Both the position numbers and the translations under genes were made by a program. From positions 18,983,005 through 19,047,004 of the forward strand of contig NC_052357.1 of the NCBI RefSeq assembly GCF_009727055.1: DNA of 64,000 nucleotides, given 5' to 3'. The notes beneath the pieces are model-generated. The model did not search any database and was not told where the DNA came from. It worked only from the letters and a program-made list of their open reading frames with translations. The stretch comes from Benincasa hispida (Eukaryota > Streptophyta > Magnoliopsida > Cucurbitales > Cucurbitaceae). This document shows, piece after piece, positions 46,353 to 58,608 of the stretch; the first letter of the stretch is position 1; each line of letters begins with the position of its first letter.

Positions 46353-46793
46353 CTAACTTTCCATTGAACCAAAACCAATCTCCATCCCATTCTTGAAAAT
46401 AAACACTTTACTCTCAGAAAAGGAGATGATATAACCTTGTTCAATGAGACAAGAAACTGAGATTAAGTTCCTCTTGATATGAAGAACTACAAAAACATTA
46501 TCCAGTAACAGAAAACATTTCTTGTCCAAAAATAACTTCAGCTTGCCTACAGCAACAACTGAAACAACCTCACCCTGTGGCAACGTTTGCCAGGAACTAA
46601 ATCCTTGGTAAGAGAAACTGACGTGATTAGTAGCACCCAAATATAGGATGCAGGAAGAATCATCATTCTCTACCAAACACATCTCCAAGACCAATAAATC
46701 ATATTTACCGTCTTTAGACTTCCTCCTCTTTTGAAGAGTAGTGGGATCAGTATCAGAACCTAAATAAGCTCTAAGTTCCATGTCAGAGAACAT
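46353..46793 (-). pseudogene. Copia III protease region
   Basis: A 146-codon open frame contains LYLGATNHVSF where plant Copia proteases have DSGATNHV. The catalytic Asp-Ser has become Tyr-Leu, so the protease is dead even though the frame is open. Downstream, HIKRNLISVSCLIEQG is a typical post-protease segment. A Lys/Arg-rich linker precedes it. Confidence 0.85.
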
Positions 46794-46796
46794 TTC

Positions 46797-47327
46797 TCAT
46801 ATATGAACTTCAATAGAGTCAGCAACACTTGCTTTCTTTTTCTGTAGTTTAACTTGGGAACTAACACTACTGGTGTCTTTGTCATCCATCTCTCTGAGCT
46901 CAAAAAGTAAGAACTGGCATTCCAACAAATCTTGCAACGAGTTCATGATCTCACGTGCAATGATCATGTTCTCAACCCTTTTGGCCAAAGTGTCAAGTAT
47001 GCTAGCCAAAATGTAAAGTCGGGCCAAAGAATTAGCCTTCATCCACACCTCATATGCATTACGAACACTTCGCGGTGCATCAAGGGTCGGGACTTGAGGA
47101 CACTCCTCAATCATGAAAAACTTGAGGTCGTTAACCACGAAATATTTTTTACAAGATTCTTTCCAATGTATGAAATCGGTCAAATTAGAGGCATTTAACG
47201 GAAAAACAAACATGTTGCTGAAAACAAAAACACATTGACCTACGTTAGGTTTTAAGCAAATACTCGTTGAAAAAACATACAACATCCAGTATAGTTTAAC
47301 AAAACTAACATGAACCCCGTGTGACAT
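46797..47327 (-). pseudogene. Copia III gag (partial)
   Basis: The frame carries LNASNLTDFIHWKESCKKYFVVNDLKFF in overlapping blocks, matching the gag opening (NYxxWKxxL...) seen in Copia II at 25216. It continues PSVRNAYEVWMKANSLARLYILA-like text and MNSLQDLLECQF. About 50 residues upstream of the gag start are non-gag leader read-through. A gap or frame change removes the zinc knuckle. Confidence 0.82.
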
Positions 47328-48959
47328 CTAGTTTCGCAATGACACTTCAAAGGTTTAGGACAAAAGCTACCGAAGGGTGGTCAATTCATCCTTCCTTTGA
47401 ATTGAGACATGCTCAACCAACCATTAATATCAGAACAACTCTTGCTCCTATAATGACTAGCCATCATTGATTTAGTCAAGAAATCATTAACTTACTTTAA
47501 ATACTTCCTAAGTGTGACCACCATTTTAGGCCCTAGAGTTCCGCCCTAAGCAACCAATCCGAAGGGAAAAATTCGATTGGGGCAAAAACTAAAGTAACCC
47601 TATCTATTTCTGGAGTTCAACTTGATATTGACCAACTGCACAAAACCCATCTGAAGGGGGACGCTCCCAATGGCGTGAGGGAGGCAAGAATGATCTCACG
47701 GTGTGAACCAATGACAGGGACCATAGGACGTGTTGACACACACCCTTCACCCACTTATTATAAACACTCTCTCCGTTCACCTTGATATTGACTCATGCAA
47801 ACACCATCTGAAGGGGGATGCTCTCAGGGCACCACAATGCCAAGCATGAATCTCACGGCATGAACATTCAGTGAGAAATGTGAGTGGAATCATTGACATA
47901 TCATATACATCTCATCCTCCACTGAGTATTTTATAACCTAGGGTTTAGTTTACTTTGAAAAATCATGGCTAAGAATTTTAACTAAGTGACTTTTTAGGTT
48001 TTTCCAAGAGTAACTTTTACCTTGGATAGTTGAAACAACTTTTGATCATCATCCATTAAACTCTTTAACAGAGTCTTTGACCAACTGTCGCATGCTTGCA
48101 AAAAAACTATCTAATTCACTTTTTCAGTTAGGTTCCCAAGTAAGGGTGTTCCATTTCCGTCAGCTTAAGTACCCCAGCTTAGATAGAACCCCCCTTAGAC
48201 AAAAGGTCTCTTATAGATAGATTCAATACAATTTTAATCTTTTATGCCAATCAATTTAATCCTATTAAAAAGATTTAAAAAGATTAAACTAGGTTGCTAA
48301 TCCCACTAGAACCTTGAACTTAGGTCTATCTCAATCCAATTTTAAAACCCTTTTAAAACATGAGTTTGCCTAAGTCCGCATGCAACTCTGATTTATCGAT
48401 TTTAGTTCTAGTTTCTATTATAATGCTTATAACAAAAACAACAAAAACCATGCACAACGCAAAGCAAACACATACAAGGCATTCATAACTTTTACAAACA
48501 GCCTAAGTGTCACGCTTCATGCATTGTTCATTCATTGCTACCCTTTACATAACACTTATACAATACAACAACAAACTAAGCAAACATGCTTCCACTCACC
48601 CTTATAATATAATGCTTATAATATACAGATGATGCATAAATATGCTTATTGCATGCATAAATATAACTATTATATTTCATGATGCATGCGCATGCTTTTT
48701 TGTAATTTCATCATGCCATATTAGAACACTTATGAACATGATGCATGAATAATTGCACAACCTAAAGTGGGTTTCAAATCTATATCCCATAAATTATGCC
48801 AATAAAACCACATACATCTCATGTATATTAAACAAAAAGATGATGAATGGGGATAATTAGCCTAAAATCCTTAAAAATAAAAGCTAACTATTACAAAAGC
48901 AAAGAGTCTCCCATTCAAACAGGTAAATCGAGTCTTGAACCGTCCTGTCGAAGCACGCG
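47328..48959 (-). other. Copia III noncoding leader
   Basis: Noncoding, and matches the Copia II leader (about 23470-25210) in the opposite orientation. It includes the hairpin-module pair (47645-47680 and 47805-47845) and the 'gcatgcat' repeat block (48480-48760). No ORF of note. Confidence 0.75.
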
Positions 48960-49200
48960 TCTCCACTTATCGTGTTCCAAAACTCAAGCGATCGCCTACA
49001 AGGAACAGTAAAAGCTTTACTCAATTGTTTACCAACACTTCTAGAGCTAAATGATCATTTAGCAACGATCGTGTACCTTTTACTATGCGATGAAGCATAA
49101 GGTACACGATCGTGCAACACGAAATGCATAATGCAAACCTTAAATGATCGTCTAAACGACAACGATGAGGTGAAACACAATCGTCTAAACGATCACTGAG
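48960..49200 (-). repeat. CGATCG array in the Copia III leader
   Basis: About ten copies of 'acgatcg' or 'cgatcgtttag' variants within 240 bp, matching the Copia II array at 23038-23465. It ends abruptly at the family X LTR. Confidence 0.85.
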
Positions 49201-49204
49201 CGAG

Positions 49205-50452
49205 TGTTAATGGGCATAAATGCACGTTATTACAGTGCTAAGTTCTTAAACAATGCTGGCTTGCGTTGGTAAAATATGTTAAATTGTGTCCAAAAGCATT
49301 AAGTTTATAACATTGCGGTCGCATGCATTCATTGCATAGAAACAATTAACTTTTGTGTTTTTATGTAGAATATGCGTTAAAGCAGGGCGAAAAGCACGAT
49401 CACAAGAAATCATTGGTCGAGCGCAGCATTACCGCAAGGCTTTGCGGTGATTTGTGTTCGCAAACATCTGTTCAAGAAGGATTGCCGCATAGAGCCGATG
49501 CAACTTGGTGGGCGCATCTGGGTGAAAGGCATAATTAATCACGATGGGACAGGAAGCTGATGACGATCGAATCCGAATTAAGTTGACAAGCTGCTAACGA
49601 TAATAAGTACACTAAGCTTTTCGATGAAAAATATTTGGCGCATCAGTCAGAGAATTAAAGCCATCCCATCTGTGCAATCATAAGAGAGAAGTTGCTCTTC
49701 ACCCTGAAGCTCTATAAATACCGAAGGCATCTTTTAGAAAAGGGGTTCTTTGGTTCAGTAGCTCACGAGTTCACAAGTTCTGTTCATAGTTTATCCCTAT
49801 TCTTAGATTTTCTTTTACCTTAAGGCAGAAGCAAGAGAAGGAGGTTGTGCCGACAGATCGTCCCGATAAGCTTGGGAGAGCGCCGGAAGCTTCAAGATCA
49901 GAGAGAGGGCTAGCTCCTGCGGAAGCAAGAATATCTTTTGAACCGAATAGAGTTGCCAGTGTAAAAGCCTTGGGCAGCAAGGGATTGCTACCAGGCTCTC
50001 TACCTTTATCTTCCATTGTTATTATGTATTCAAACTCATTTATAGAAATGGAGTTTACTTCTATATATCTGTTCACTCTCTGTTTATCACGCATGAGTAG
50101 CTAAATCTATTGAATGGGTTGAGAAGCATTTAGCTGGCACAACTGGGGATCTTTATTCTATGTGATTATTTTGTATTATGTATGCTTCATTCGTCCATTA
50201 GAGATACTCAGGAGGGTAGTCTAAGGACAGGATCTAGGATTAGAAAAGTCAGGTTAGAATCTAGGATCAGGAGAGTCAAATTAGAACGCATAATCAAGAG
50301 ATAGGAGCTTAGGAATAAGCACTGTTTGCTATTAACGCATCGCATGCATCCTAGAGATAGGATATGATTGTGTGCGGTCACCTTGCCTTTGTGCATCTTG
50401 CATCATCGCATAGGAAAAGAGTAGAGACTTAGGAATAAGCTCTATGGACACT
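49205..50452 (+). mobile_element. Family X LTR, 3'-truncated
   Basis: Starts TGTTAATGGGCATAAATGCACG, resembling the family X start, and aligns in order with 61687-63805 and (inverted) 25718-27385. A core promoter TATAAATA lies at 49713-49720. The alignment stops at about 50452, where the inverted Athila LTR begins, so the last roughly 600 bp are missing. Confidence 0.8.
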
Positions 50453-50454
50453 TT

Positions 50455-51952
50455 TGCGGTAAAATAAAGTTGCGTTAGTAAAATAAATTGCAATGAAAAT
50501 AAACCTAAGCTAATATGATACAAGATACAAGATACATGATACACGATTCTGAGTTCGAGACTGACTGTGAAGTTATACAAAGGATCATGGTATGTGATGG
50601 CAAGTCTTTATGGATGAATCATAAATAGAAAGAATAAATAGTAAAAACATCGCAAGTTTGATAATTGCGTTAAGATATAACTAAGGTTCCGCTTTCCCTT
50701 GGCGTACACCTCTCAGTGATCGGCCGCGTTCCTATATCTCTATGATGAAACAGGGATGAACGTAATGAACGCAAGGTTGTTTCCATCTCTGGAAGTATTT
50801 CTCGCTTTAGTTAACGCATCCTTCCAACCCTCTCTCGATAGGCGGAATAGCATCTTCACTTCTGCTCTCACAGGTGAAGATGCCATCGAGCATGCCTTGA
50901 CTAAACATAATTCTTTCTAATTATCCAGGGAATTAGGAAAACATCATGGAGAAAGTGAGTTATGGATGAACGGAAATAGACAGAGAGATGATAATGGAAA
51001 TGATCATAACAATTAATACTACGATTAAGCGTCTGATACATGGTGTGAATGAAAGATTAAAAAGATGAGTACAAGTGATGAAAAAGAGATAGAAACAAAT
51101 ACAGAAGAGTGTCAACGTCTTGACACAAATCTGGACGGAGGTTTTGCTTGCCGGCGTGTGGAATGGATGAAGAGAAGAGCTTTCCTCTCAGGCTTGCTCG
51201 TCTGGTAGAGGTGACCTTCGTATAGAGCTTCAACGGCGAGGATCGAAAGGATTCTTTGCCCGGAGACTCACCTCTCGGCCTTGTCTCTTGGTTCTTCCCG
51301 GATCTACTTTGATTAATCGCTCAACCAATCTCTCTCTCAGATCAGTATTCAAGTCTCCCGTATCCAGTATATCTTTCAATGAAATTGCAGAAGCAATTTA
51401 TAGGCGAAGCTTGACTCGTTGCATTGTTGTCCCCACTTTATGGTTAAGGCAGTTCCTGAGATGGGGAGTGAATATTCCTTCTGTTACGCAATCAATCTCG
51501 TCCGAAATGCACTTCGGTTAGCTTTACACGCGTCAAAATCCTCCGCAAATGCGTTGCTCTTCACATCTTTGATCGTTCGCCCGCATGCGATGTTGTTTTT
51601 TATTACTGCAAGCGGTTGAGATTGCGTTAATCGCTTAGCTCTTGATCGATTGTCGCATGCGCTGTCATTGCGTTGATCGTCTATTCATTCCTGAATGATG
51701 GGCGCAATACGACATAGATGCGTTGTTCATTTATCTTTGAGCCATGCACGCATGCGGTGACTTGATTTCCTACAAAATATAAACAAAACATTCCATTCTA
51801 CCATCGCAGTGGTGTCAATGGGTGTATTGATGACAATTTATATTTTTTGCATTTCTTAGCCAATTTCCATACAATCGACGCAACTTTCCTTTCTTTTAGC
51901 CGCAATATCTAAATAAAACAGTATAAATAACTTGTATTTCTATAAGTTATCA
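50455..51952 (-). repeat. Athila 3' LTR (truncated at its 3' end)
   Basis: On the minus strand it starts TGATAACTTATAG at 51952 and aligns closely with 59190-60725. The last roughly 370 bp of the LTR, present in the 5' copy at 58825-59190, are absent. Only moderate divergence from the 5' copy is visible, so this element is younger than Copia I. Confidence 0.88.
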
Positions 51953-51962
51953 CACCCTCAAA
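51953..51962 (-). promoter_or_regulatory. Polypurine tract of the Athila element
   Basis: Minus-strand 'tttgagggtg' directly before the LTR start TGATAAC. Confidence 0.7.
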
Positions 51963-51965
51963 TTT

Positions 51966-53200
51966 AGATATATGCTTGTCCTCAAGCATATCTTCTACTA
52001 AGGCAATATATCTAAATTCCTATCCTAAATTTTGCGTCGATTGGCTGCCCCGAATGCTCGACCTAGGCAACATTACTTAACAACGCAATTTCTTTCTATC
52101 CTTGAAAATTCATAACAAAGCCCTACTTTATTCTTCTATACAACAAATTTTTGCTCCAAAAAGCTTTTCTAGTTTTAAAAAGAATGTTTTACCTCTTCTT
52201 GTCAAAACAACTTGATGCGTCCGGATGCGGTGGTCAAATTTTTGCGTCATTTATTAGAAACTGTTCATTATTTGCGTCATTTATTAGAAACTGTCTTCAA
52301 TAAATAATGCAGAGTAAAAAGATAAAGAATATTGCAAATAATGACAAAGGATGATAAAGAAAGAGGCTAAAGCATACTTGAAAGAATTGTTATTTAGTTG
52401 TATTAAAAATTAACTAAGTAAATAAGGAATTACAAATAATGCAATACAAAATTTTAGCATGTACAAAGAATCAAGTAATCAGCTTCTATACATAGAAAAA
52501 TAATGAATGAAATAATCTTTTGTATTTGATTCAGATGGGTGCACAATTAAAAATTAACACCACGCTTCCATTAACACAAATGTATCTTTGTAGAGGATGG
52601 GCAACAATACATGTATCATCACAATACACCCCTTAACTCAACACATTTTTGGAGGATGGGCACACAGTACTTCTACTAGCGCAACACTACCTCAACATAG
52701 TGTGTTTTCGCTAAGGACAGGCTAACAATACATANACCTCAACATAGTGTGTTTTCGCTAAGGACAGGCTAACAATACATACGAGCGCAACACACCTCTC
52801 AACGCAATGCATTTGGGTGGAATGGACGCAAAGTGTATCTTGTTATCACAAAATGCACCCATCATCGCACCAATTTTTATTTTTTTTCATTTTTAATTCA
52901 TCAAACACGTAAGTCGATAAGACTTCGCGGTGTTCATTGTTTTATTCAGTCATCTATATAAATTTTAAGAACAGCGCTACTAATGCATACAAACTAAAGA
53001 ATTTAACACGATATGGATATACACAAATGAATTAAATTGAAGGTAAATTCATAAAGCATTAAAGGCTAATTCTAATAAGTAGTAAATAATGTAATTTAGA
53101 AAGCAGTAAATGAAAGCTATAAAGAAAGCAATTAAACATAGATATAGGGATGCTGATTGAAAGAAGTTTTTCAGAGTTACCGCAATAGAATCCCCTGCAA
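51966..53200 (-). other. Athila 3' noncoding region with short repeats
   Basis: No open frame of an env-like protein. From 52540 to 52860 there are diverged roughly 65-bp units, each with a 'gga(t/c)ggg' or 'ggacagg' box and 'caacacatt'-type text. One 45-bp unit is duplicated around an ambiguous base at 52735. Confidence 0.7.
52690..52781. repeat. Tandem duplication spanning an ambiguous base (n)
   Basis: The unit starting 'cctcaacatagtgtgttttc' and ending 'caatacata' occurs at 52690-52734 and 52737-52781. Position 52735 is 'n', the only ambiguous base I noticed in the window. This suggests an assembly join or a collapsed repeat. Confidence 0.9.
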
Positions 53201-53204
53201 GCGG

Positions 53205-54511
53205 TTAATCCTGCTTGCTTAAGTCAATGGTCTCCATGCGTCGATCCACATCACCCCTAAAGTATGGCTTAATTCGTTGACCATTGACTTTTAATGCGTT
53301 GCTTTCATCTTCAGTTGCCAGCTCCACTGTGTCGTGAGGAAAGATAGTCTTGATGCGGAATGGCCCAGACAAGCGGGACTTCAACTTCCCTGGAAACAAT
53401 CGCAAACGTGCGTTAAACAGTAGTACCTGTTGACCTTCGACAAATGTCCGGTTTTTTATGTGGTCGTCATGCCACTTCTTGGTTCTCTCCTTATAAAGCT
53501 TGAAATTTTCATAAGCATCCCTTTGCCACTCGACCAGCTGGTTCAATTGCAACTTCCAGACTCTCCCTGCACTTGCTAGATCAAAGTTCAGCTTCTTGCA
53601 TGCCCACATCGCCTTGTGTTCCAACTCAAGAGGCAAATCACAAGCTTTTCCAAAGACCAGGGCATATGGGGACATGCCAATTGGAGTTTTAAAGGCAGTT
53701 CTATATGCCCACAGTGCTTCATCAAGCTTGGGTGACCAATCCTTTCTAGAAGTACTGACTACCTTCTCCGAGATAGTTTTGATCTCTCTGTTAGAAATCT
53801 CTGTTTGTTCATTGGTCTGTGGGTGATAAGCGGTTGCAACTCTATGGCTGACGTTAAATTTGGTCAATAGTTGGTGATGATGCGGTTGATGAAATATAAG
53901 CCCTCATCGCCGATTAGGGCCCGGGGCGTCCCATATCGGGCAAAGATATTCTTCTTGAGAAATTTCGCCACCGTGGCCGCATCGTTCTTAGCACATACGA
54001 TGGCCTCAACCATTTCGATACACAGTCAACCGTGAACAGGATGTATTGATGACCTTTTGACGGCGGAAATGGGCCCATAAAGTCGATTCCCCATACATCA
54101 AATAATTCAATCTCCAAGATTGACGTCAAAGGCATTTCATTTCTTCTAGACATGTTCCCCATTCTCTGGCATCTATCGCACTGCACAACGTGGGCATGGG
54201 CATCCTTAAGCAGTGTTGGCCAAAAATAGCCACTCTATAGGACCTTTGCAGCGATCCATGCCCCCCAAAATGTTCTCCATAAAGGGACTCATGACAAAGC
54301 TCCAGAATGTGCTTGGCTTCATCTCAGGAACGCATCGACGTAAAATGTGATCAGGTTCAAGTCGATACAGGAAGGGGTCGTCCCAGAAATAAAACTTGAC
54401 GTCATGTCTCAGCTTCTTCTTCTGTTGGTATGTGTAGTCCTCTGGTACTTGGCTGCAAATGATGAAGTTTACAATGTCTGCATACCATGGAACATTAATG
54501 CTTAGCGACAT
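53205..54511 (-). pseudogene. Athila integrase (frameshifted)
   Basis: The zinc-binding HHCC end is at 54186 (CDRCQRMGN). The first catalytic Asp lies in WGIDFMGPFP (near 54080). A frame change near 54010 leads into a frame reading KFLKKNIFARYGTPRALI, where the second Asp block is IGDEG rather than SDGG. The last part, 53205-53867, is open for 220 codons: [18 protein letters not shown] has the catalytic Glu, then [18 protein letters not shown] and the C-terminal [17 protein letters not shown], the GPY/F module of Athila-type integrases. The upstream frame 54206-54511 is the linker from RNase H. One repair would not be enough for function. Confidence 0.9.
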
Positions 54512-54556
54512 CAGCAGCTCATTAGGGATTCTTTCTTCAATGTCTTTTTCCTTCTC

Positions 54557-56092
54557 CTAAACCTCACAATTTTCCAATCTTGATAGATGATCTACGACTT
54601 GGTTCTCGGTGCCCTTCCTATCTTTGATTTCTAGGTCAAATTCTAGCAGGAGTAACACCCACCGTATGAGTCTCGATTTCGCATCCTTCTTTGTCATAAG
54701 ATATTTGATCGCAGAATGATCAGTATACACCATAACATTTGTTCCAATCAAATACTGTCAAAATTTCTCCAGTGCAAAGACCACCGCGAGCATTTCTTTT
54801 TCCGTGGTTGTATAATTCTCCTGTGCATCATTCAACGTTTTGCTAGCATAATAGATAGGATGCAATATCTTGTCCTTGCACAGATTCAAGACTGTGCCCA
54901 CTGCATATCCGCTAGCATCACACATCAACGCAAACGATTGCGTCCAATCCAGCGTAATCAGAATGGGTGCGGTGATGAGCGGATTCTTTAGTATATGGAA
55001 TGCTTCAGCGCATGCATCGTCAAAATCATATTCGCGGTCAGCCTCAAGGAGCGCACATAGGGGCCTTGCGATCTGAGAAAATTTTACGATAATCTGCGAT
55101 AAAATCCCGCATATCCCAGAAAAATCCTAATTTTCACGTTGACTGGTGGTGGTAGCTTGGAAATTGCGTCGATTTTCGCTTGATCAACTTCCAATCCTGC
55201 CTTCGATATTTTATGACCTAGTACAATTCCTTCTTCAACCATAAAGTGGCATTTCTCCCAGTTTAGAATAAGATTAGTTTCCACACATCTCTTCAAGACT
55301 TTCTCAAGATTAGATAACCAGGAGTCATAAGTATTGCCAAAAACTGAAAAATCATCCATAAATACCTCAACTGACTCCTCCAAGAAATCTGAAAATATTG
55401 CCATCATACAGCGTTGGAAAGTACCTGGCGCATTGCAGAGTCCAAATGGAATGCGACGGAATGAAAATGTGCCAAATGGGCACGTGAAGGTTGTCTTATC
55501 TTGATCCTCGGTGCGATTGCAATTTGGTTTTACCCTGAGTAGCCGTCAAGAAAACAGAAGAATTCATTCCCAGAAAGTCGCTCTAACATCTGATCAATGA
55601 ACGGGAGTGGAAAGTGGTCCTTTTTAGTGGCTAGATTTAATTTGTGGTAATCCATACAGATTCTCCAACCCATAGTTGTCCTTGTGGGAATTAACTCATT
55701 CCTACTGTTAGTGACGACTCCCCTTTCTTCGGAACGCACTGCATTGGGCTCACCCAACTGCTATCTGATATAGGGTAAATGACGTCTGCATCCAGCCACT
55801 TCACTATTTCTTTCTTCACAACCTCCCTCATGGCAGGGTTCAAACGACGTTGTCTTTCTATAGATCCCGTTTTTCCTTCCTCAAGACGAATCTTGTGCAT
55901 GCAAGACGAAGGACTGATCCCCCGAATATCCGCCAAGGTCCATCCCAAAGCTTTTGCGTTATTTTTCACGATCTGGATAAGTGCATCCTTCTTCTCTTTA
56001 CTCAGCGAGGCAGATATAATAACCGGTAACGTGTTATTGCCTCTTAAGTAAGCATATTTGAGATGCACAGGTAACGATTTCAACTCTAACAC
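54557..56092 (-). pseudogene. Athila reverse transcriptase and RNase H (broken)
   Basis: RT begins in the frame 55691-56092: LKYAYLRGNNTLPVIIS, ALGWTLADIRGISPSSCMHK, and SDSSWVSPMQCVPKKG. After a frame change, 55530-55757 has RICMDYHKLNLATKKDHFPL and FLDGYSG. The active-site box is VFMDDFSVFG (near 55365), Gypsy-type, with both Asp intact. Frame 55084-55407 continues to FLGYAGFYRR. RNase H has CDASGYAVG (first Asp, near 54940), YYASKTLNDAQ and TEKEMLAVV (Glu), then a stop near 54755, followed by [11 protein letters not shown] (Asp, near 54725). Confidence 0.9.
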
Positions 56093-56194
56093 GGGTGGTT
56101 CTTCTAAGGATGGCTTATTGCATTGCGTTGTTCGTTCAGATAACTTGATCGTTTCAAAATCCGACTCAATTCGAATTGTGGCGCAATTTTCCTC

Positions 56195-56819
56195 TCACAT
56201 TGCGCCAATTCCAAAATATTTTTCCTCCAACTCTTCTAGGGGCTCGTGCCAAGGTTCTTCTTGCAATTCCTCAACATATTGACAATTTTCCATATCACTT
56301 GGGTATTTCAACGCATTGAGAATGTTGAACTTCACTTTCTGATCGTCAACCCTGATGGTAAGTTTTCCTTTCTGCACATCAATCAGTGCCCGCCCTATTG
56401 CAAGAAATGGGCAACCCAAGATGATAGGCACCTCTCTGTCAGCTTCATAATCTAATATGATAAAGTTAGCAAGAAAGATAAACTTATCTACTTGCACGAG
56501 TACATATCTCTACTCACCCTCGGGATGCGTTATTGATCTATCGGCCAATTGCAATGTAATTGTGGTTGGTCATGTGTTGCCAATATTTAGCTTCTTGAAG
56601 ATCGACAAGGGCATTAGGTTTATACTCGCCCCTAAATCACACAGCACATTTCCGACCTTCTTGTGTGAAACTCCCAAGATCTTTCATTTTGGTGGGGATG
56701 TTATTTTGAAACAGTGCACTGCATTCATTTGTTAATGCAACTGTTTCATTTTCCCCAATCTTTCTTTTGTTAGCAAGTATATCCTTGAGGAATTTCACAT
56801 AGCTTGGCATTTGTTCCAA
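56195..56819 (-). pseudogene. Athila protease region
   Basis: The frame 56637-56819 (YVKFLKDILANKRK, ETVALTNECSA) is the gag-protease junction. The aspartic protease site reads CDLGASINLMPLSIFKKL near 56580-56645, with its Asp intact. The flap and C-terminal part are in 56195-56497: VPIILGCPFLAIGRALIDVQ. A frame change or stop lies between the two blocks (near 56510). Confidence 0.87.
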
Positions 56820-56939
56820 AGCTTCTATTAAGGGAATATTGATGTGTAGTTGTCAGAGAACATCCAGAAACCTCTGAAATTCCTTACTATCATCTTTCTT
56901 CTTAAGCCTAGACGGGAAAGGTGGAAGATCCCGCCGTAC

Positions 56940-58608
56940 TTCCTATTCAATTGGCTGTTCATTGAGGTCCTGTGCTTGCTGTGTTTTAGTAACTGGAGGT
57001 TGCGTTGATTTTGAATTTAAGTCTTGCTGAAATTCATCCCTGGTAGATGTACTTACTTTCGAACTGGTAATTCTGTCATTAATGGTTGATTGGTCATCGT
57101 TGGTGGTTAAGTCTACTAGTCTTGTTATTGAATCTGGTACAGGTGGCATAGGGGCTGTTGTCTTGCCACTTCTTAATGTCACTGCTTGACATTGATCTTT
57201 ACTAAGTGGCCCTAATGCTCCCGAACTACTGTGCAGCTTACTAGGCATTTTATTCTTAAGTTCAACTGCAAGCTGTTCAACCTACTCCTCAAGCTCTCTA
57301 AGGAGGAAGTTGTCGAGTTCCTAATTTCCTCGCTCTTCTCGATATAATGTTTCAACAACGTTTCTAGAGACGAGGTACTGCAAGAGGTGTCAGAAAAAAA
57401 CGGTTGGTCATAGGGTTGTGTACCTTGAAAATTACCTGAGCTGTGATCCTGATTAATGAAGATCGACTAGGTTCCTTCTGATTCCCTGATTACTGTTTCT
57501 CTGATGATTACTTTGGGCTAACCCGGTTGTGATTCCCCGTCCCAACTTAAAATTGTGTGAATCTTCCCAACCCAGTGGTTGTAGGCTGTTGCCGAATCGG
57601 CTTCATTATTAGATAAGGTTATACAGTAGCGTTGATCCTGGGCAACTTCACTGAATGTCTCCTAATATTAAACGTAATTCATCTCTGCCGGCCCATAGGT
57701 GTCCGACAAGCATTTGAACTTGCACTTGAACTTGAGAGAGAAATGTTTCTTTACTGATTATCCCATAATCTGGAACGACGCGAGGTCATTGTGGTCATCT
57801 AGTCTACCAGGGTGTTCATTGTATCAGTTGGTACAACGACACCTTCTACTCTTTCTTGCTCCGCACCTCTTTCCTCAAACCCGATATTTAACCACTCATC
57901 TGTATTTCGTGAAATGCGATCTAAGATGCTCTTTGCTTCCGTATACGACTTGTCCATTAATCCTACTGCTGCAGAGGCATCAACAACTGCTTGCATTGGT
58001 TGATCCAAGCCATTGTAAAAAGTCTCCATCAGAATGTAATCAGGAATCCTGATATGCAGACAGCTCTTCATTAATTTTCTGAATCGCACTCAGGCGGTGC
58101 TTAAAGTTTCATAACCCTTCTGTTCAAAATTCAACACATCCCTCCATCTCTTTGTGTTGACAGCTGGATGGAAGAATCTATTCATGAACCTTTCAACCAA
58201 ATGATCCCATGTGTTGATTTCATCTAGCTCTAATGACTGAGCCCACCTCTTTGCCTCATCCCGCAGCATATACGGGAAGAGATACAATCTAAGTCCTTTT
58301 TGAGTCACACCAAGTATGGAGAATGCGCCGCACATGTCTACAAAGCTAATCAATTGAGCATGCGTGTCTTCTCCTTGTAAACCTCCAAATTTCCCCGCAT
58401 TTTGGAACATTTGAAGCATAATTGGTCTCATCTCAAAACTTGTATTCTCCTCACTCGTGGGTGTTGAAATTCCAGGCGAGAAGTTATAAAAATTCGGCGT
58501 CGCATAGTTCCTCATTGTGATGTTGCGGTCAGCAGCAAGAAATACAAGGTCTTGCGCTGGCCGGTTCACCTCTTGATTCCCTACAGGTGCCTTGTTATTA
58601 TCTGCCAT
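56940..58608 (-). pseudogene. Athila gag (broken)
   Basis: The start codon at 58608 lies about 190 nt after the primer site. The frame to 58090 reads ADNNKAPVGNQE, then FSGLQGED-like text (GKFGGLQGEDTHAQL), LRLYLFPYMLRDEAKRW and LVERFMNRFFHP, the Athila gag core. A TGA replaces Trp at about 58092. The frame resumes at 57799-58089 with METFYNGLDQPMQAVVDASA and ends in a Gln/Ser-rich C-terminus (56943-57248). The zinc-knuckle area around 57330-57790 is not readable in one frame. Confidence 0.87.

Larger units (their letters stand above)
41588..49204 (-). mobile_element. Ty1/Copia retrotransposon (Copia III), same family as Copia II
   Basis: The 3' LTR (41588-43641), RNase H, RT, integrase, protease, gag and a 1.6-kb leader lie in Copia order on the minus strand. 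The LTR and leader match Copia II. The 5' LTR is not next to the leader: a family X LTR starts at 49205, and a 285-bp piece of the missing 5' LTR appears at 60726-61012 beyond the Athila element. Later insertions therefore broke the 5' side. The low end abuts the Copia IV remnant. Confidence 0.82.
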
